DNA from: Agelaius tricolor
Lineage: Eukaryota; Chordata; Aves; Passeriformes; Icteridae
DNA length: 64,000 nt
Assembly: GCA_023055355.1 (NCBI GenBank)
Contig: JALJCS010000001.1
Span: 95,093,381 to 95,157,380, forward strand
Direction of reading: 5' to 3'
Shown: positions 62,536-64,000 of the stretch, piece by piece
Position numbering within the stretch: the first letter of the stretch is position 1
Layout of the letters: each line of letters opens with the position of its first letter
Translations under genes and position numbers: made by a program
The notes under the pieces: model-generated
The model's input: the letters and a program-made list of their open reading frames with translations, nothing else
What the model was told of the DNA's origin: nothing
Database searches by the model: none

Positions 62536-64000
62536 ATTCTTATGATGAACTACAATTATCTTACCAGATTTTTGTGTGACCTTGTGTGACCATTAGATAA
62601 ATAGTACACTTTCAAATACTTTTCAAATGTCATATGGGACTTTCTCTTATAGGTTTTCAAGAAAGAAGGTCTGCATTATCCAAGACGACTTCAGGATAAG
62701 TATGAAAAAAAAAAATAAAGGATTCCTAAGGATACAGTATTTTGGCTCTAAAATCAGTGCACATTTAAAAAAAATAGTTTTACTGAAGGAAAACAAATGA
62801 CCAAGTTGAGCAGCTTTTGAGCACTTCTAAAATGCCTGGTAGGAAGTCCCCACTATTAAGATGCATGCATTAAGCTTCTGGTGCTTACACATTTTAACTG
62901 TTTTATTTTAGAGCTGAGTGCTAGAAACAGATTTTGCTGAGATGTGACATTTTTCAGTATTGTATGTTACAACCATTCTGGTAAAAATGTCAATGGAACT
63001 TCAGTGCATTTCTATACCCCTCTACTAACCTTCCTTACACACACTGATGCAAATGGTGAATGGAAATTAGAGCTGTCATTGACTAAAGGCCACATTAAAA
63101 AATTTTGGGAACTTCTTCATTCCCTCCCTGAATGCTCACATGGCAAATCAGAAGTTGCATTTAATTTTTCAAGGGTTTCTATGAACATCAGATTCCTATT
63201 TTTCTGTTAATAAATACATCATTTTTACATACTTACATATTCACTTAGCTGTTTAATTCTGGTGACAGAATTCTGGTGACAGGTTATCCTAAGACTTTAA
63301 CCTTTTTGCTGAGGTACAATATGTGGAACGTCATCTTTTCAGAACATGAGATTTGTATTCACAAGCACCCACCTGGTAATGAGTAGATTAGAATTGCACA
63401 TGAGAACCTACACTTTAGAGTCAGTATCCACACAAACAATTTTGAGAGGTTACTGTTAGTTTTTGTAGGAGAAATCCAAGCAGACAATGGGTGGCCATTA
63501 AGTATTTTGTAGGCTTATTAATTTATGAATCAACAATCCTGATTCAAGTAGGAGCATTATTTTACCTTGAGTATCTTTTTCTTGAGTTTATATCTCTATT
63601 TATATTCTGCACCAGTGCTGTATTCAGGCATTGGTTTGCTGCTTGGTGCACACCAGAAGTCATACTTACAGCTCAAACTGAGCTTCTTCAAAGTTCATGA
63701 CTATCCTGGATGACAACCCCTCATCCAGATGTGAAACTTCCATGTATTCAGGACAGCAGCTGACTTTGGTGACAATTTTTACTTCGTGCTTTGCAGTTAC
63801 CACAGCAAAGACTGAACTTTGGTTTCCTTTCTCAAGTCCTCTCAAAAGAACTGTTTATGAATTCCAAACAACTGCACGGGCTTGCCTGCAAAACCACCAG
63901 AACTGGTGACTGCATACGGATGAAGGCAGTGCACCAAGAACACAAGGTTGAGTTTCTACAGCTGAAATAGTGGTTTTACTTACTTTATTTAAGTAGGAAA

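Larger units (their letters stand above)
60459..64000. other. 3'UTR and 3' flank, no second gene seen
   Basis: AT-rich sequence with candidate polyadenylation signals at 61073 and 61512 and a CR1 at 62225-62535. In mammals MYO6 lies tail-to-tail beyond the IMPG1 3' end, but I find no MYO6 coding exon on the minus strand before the window ends. Confidence 0.6.

Noticed and set aside
62203..62589. 128-aa ORF in the 3' flank
   Set aside because: Lies across a reverse-oriented CR1 fragment; no gene.
60459..64000. MYO6 3' exons on the minus strand
   Set aside because: Expected neighbour by mammalian synteny, but no minus-strand frame resembles the myosin VI C-terminus.

Overview
This is an AT-rich, gene-poor vertebrate window, almost certainly from a bird. 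The evidence is several 3' fragments of CR1 LINEs (the dominant avian interspersed repeat), a compact 52 kb gene, and a coding sequence that tracks human IMPG1 closely while differing in ways expected of a sauropsid. A turtle or crocodilian is not formally excluded. I see no prokaryotic, phage, CRISPR or complete mobile-element content.

The window holds one gene, on the + strand: IMPG1 (interphotoreceptor matrix proteoglycan 1, SPACR). The start codon is at 8706 and the coding sequence runs through 17 or 18 exons to about 60.3-60.5 kb. Every junction I assembled keeps a continuous reading frame and has GT/AG borders. This includes a 21-nt microexon at 32579-32599 that restores a peptide known from human IMPG1. 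The model gives 1078 aa (stop at 60297-60299) or 1029 aa (splice at 60120 to a last exon at 60427). Domain order: signal peptide, basic N-terminal segment with a furin-like RTKR site, conserved Cys block, SEA1, long Ser/Thr/Pro/acidic mucin-like spacer, SEA2 with a G-S-V-I-V autoproteolysis motif, two EGF-like domains, a transmembrane helix and a cytoplasmic tail.

The main biological point is the C-terminus. Human IMPG1, as I recall it, stops degenerating inside the second EGF-like repeat and is secreted. Here EGF2 is complete and is followed by a hydrophobic helix, a basic stop-transfer segment and an 80-130 residue tail, which is the layout of the paralogue IMPG2. With the SEA2 cleavage motif, this suggests a membrane-anchored, self-cleaving, sheddable matrix molecule.

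Layout: 1-8705 is 5' flank with an old CR1 at about 2.6-2.96 kb and a possible MIR at about 6 kb. Exon 1 is at 8.7 kb. Intron 1 is 12.5 kb. Exons 2-12 lie between 21.3 and 37.1 kb. Intron 12 is 15.9 kb and carries a 124-bp duplicated block, an inverted CR1 pair and a candidate alternative terminal exon. Exons 13-17/18 lie between 53.0 and 60.5 kb. The 3' flank contains one more CR1. I saw no second gene on either strand.
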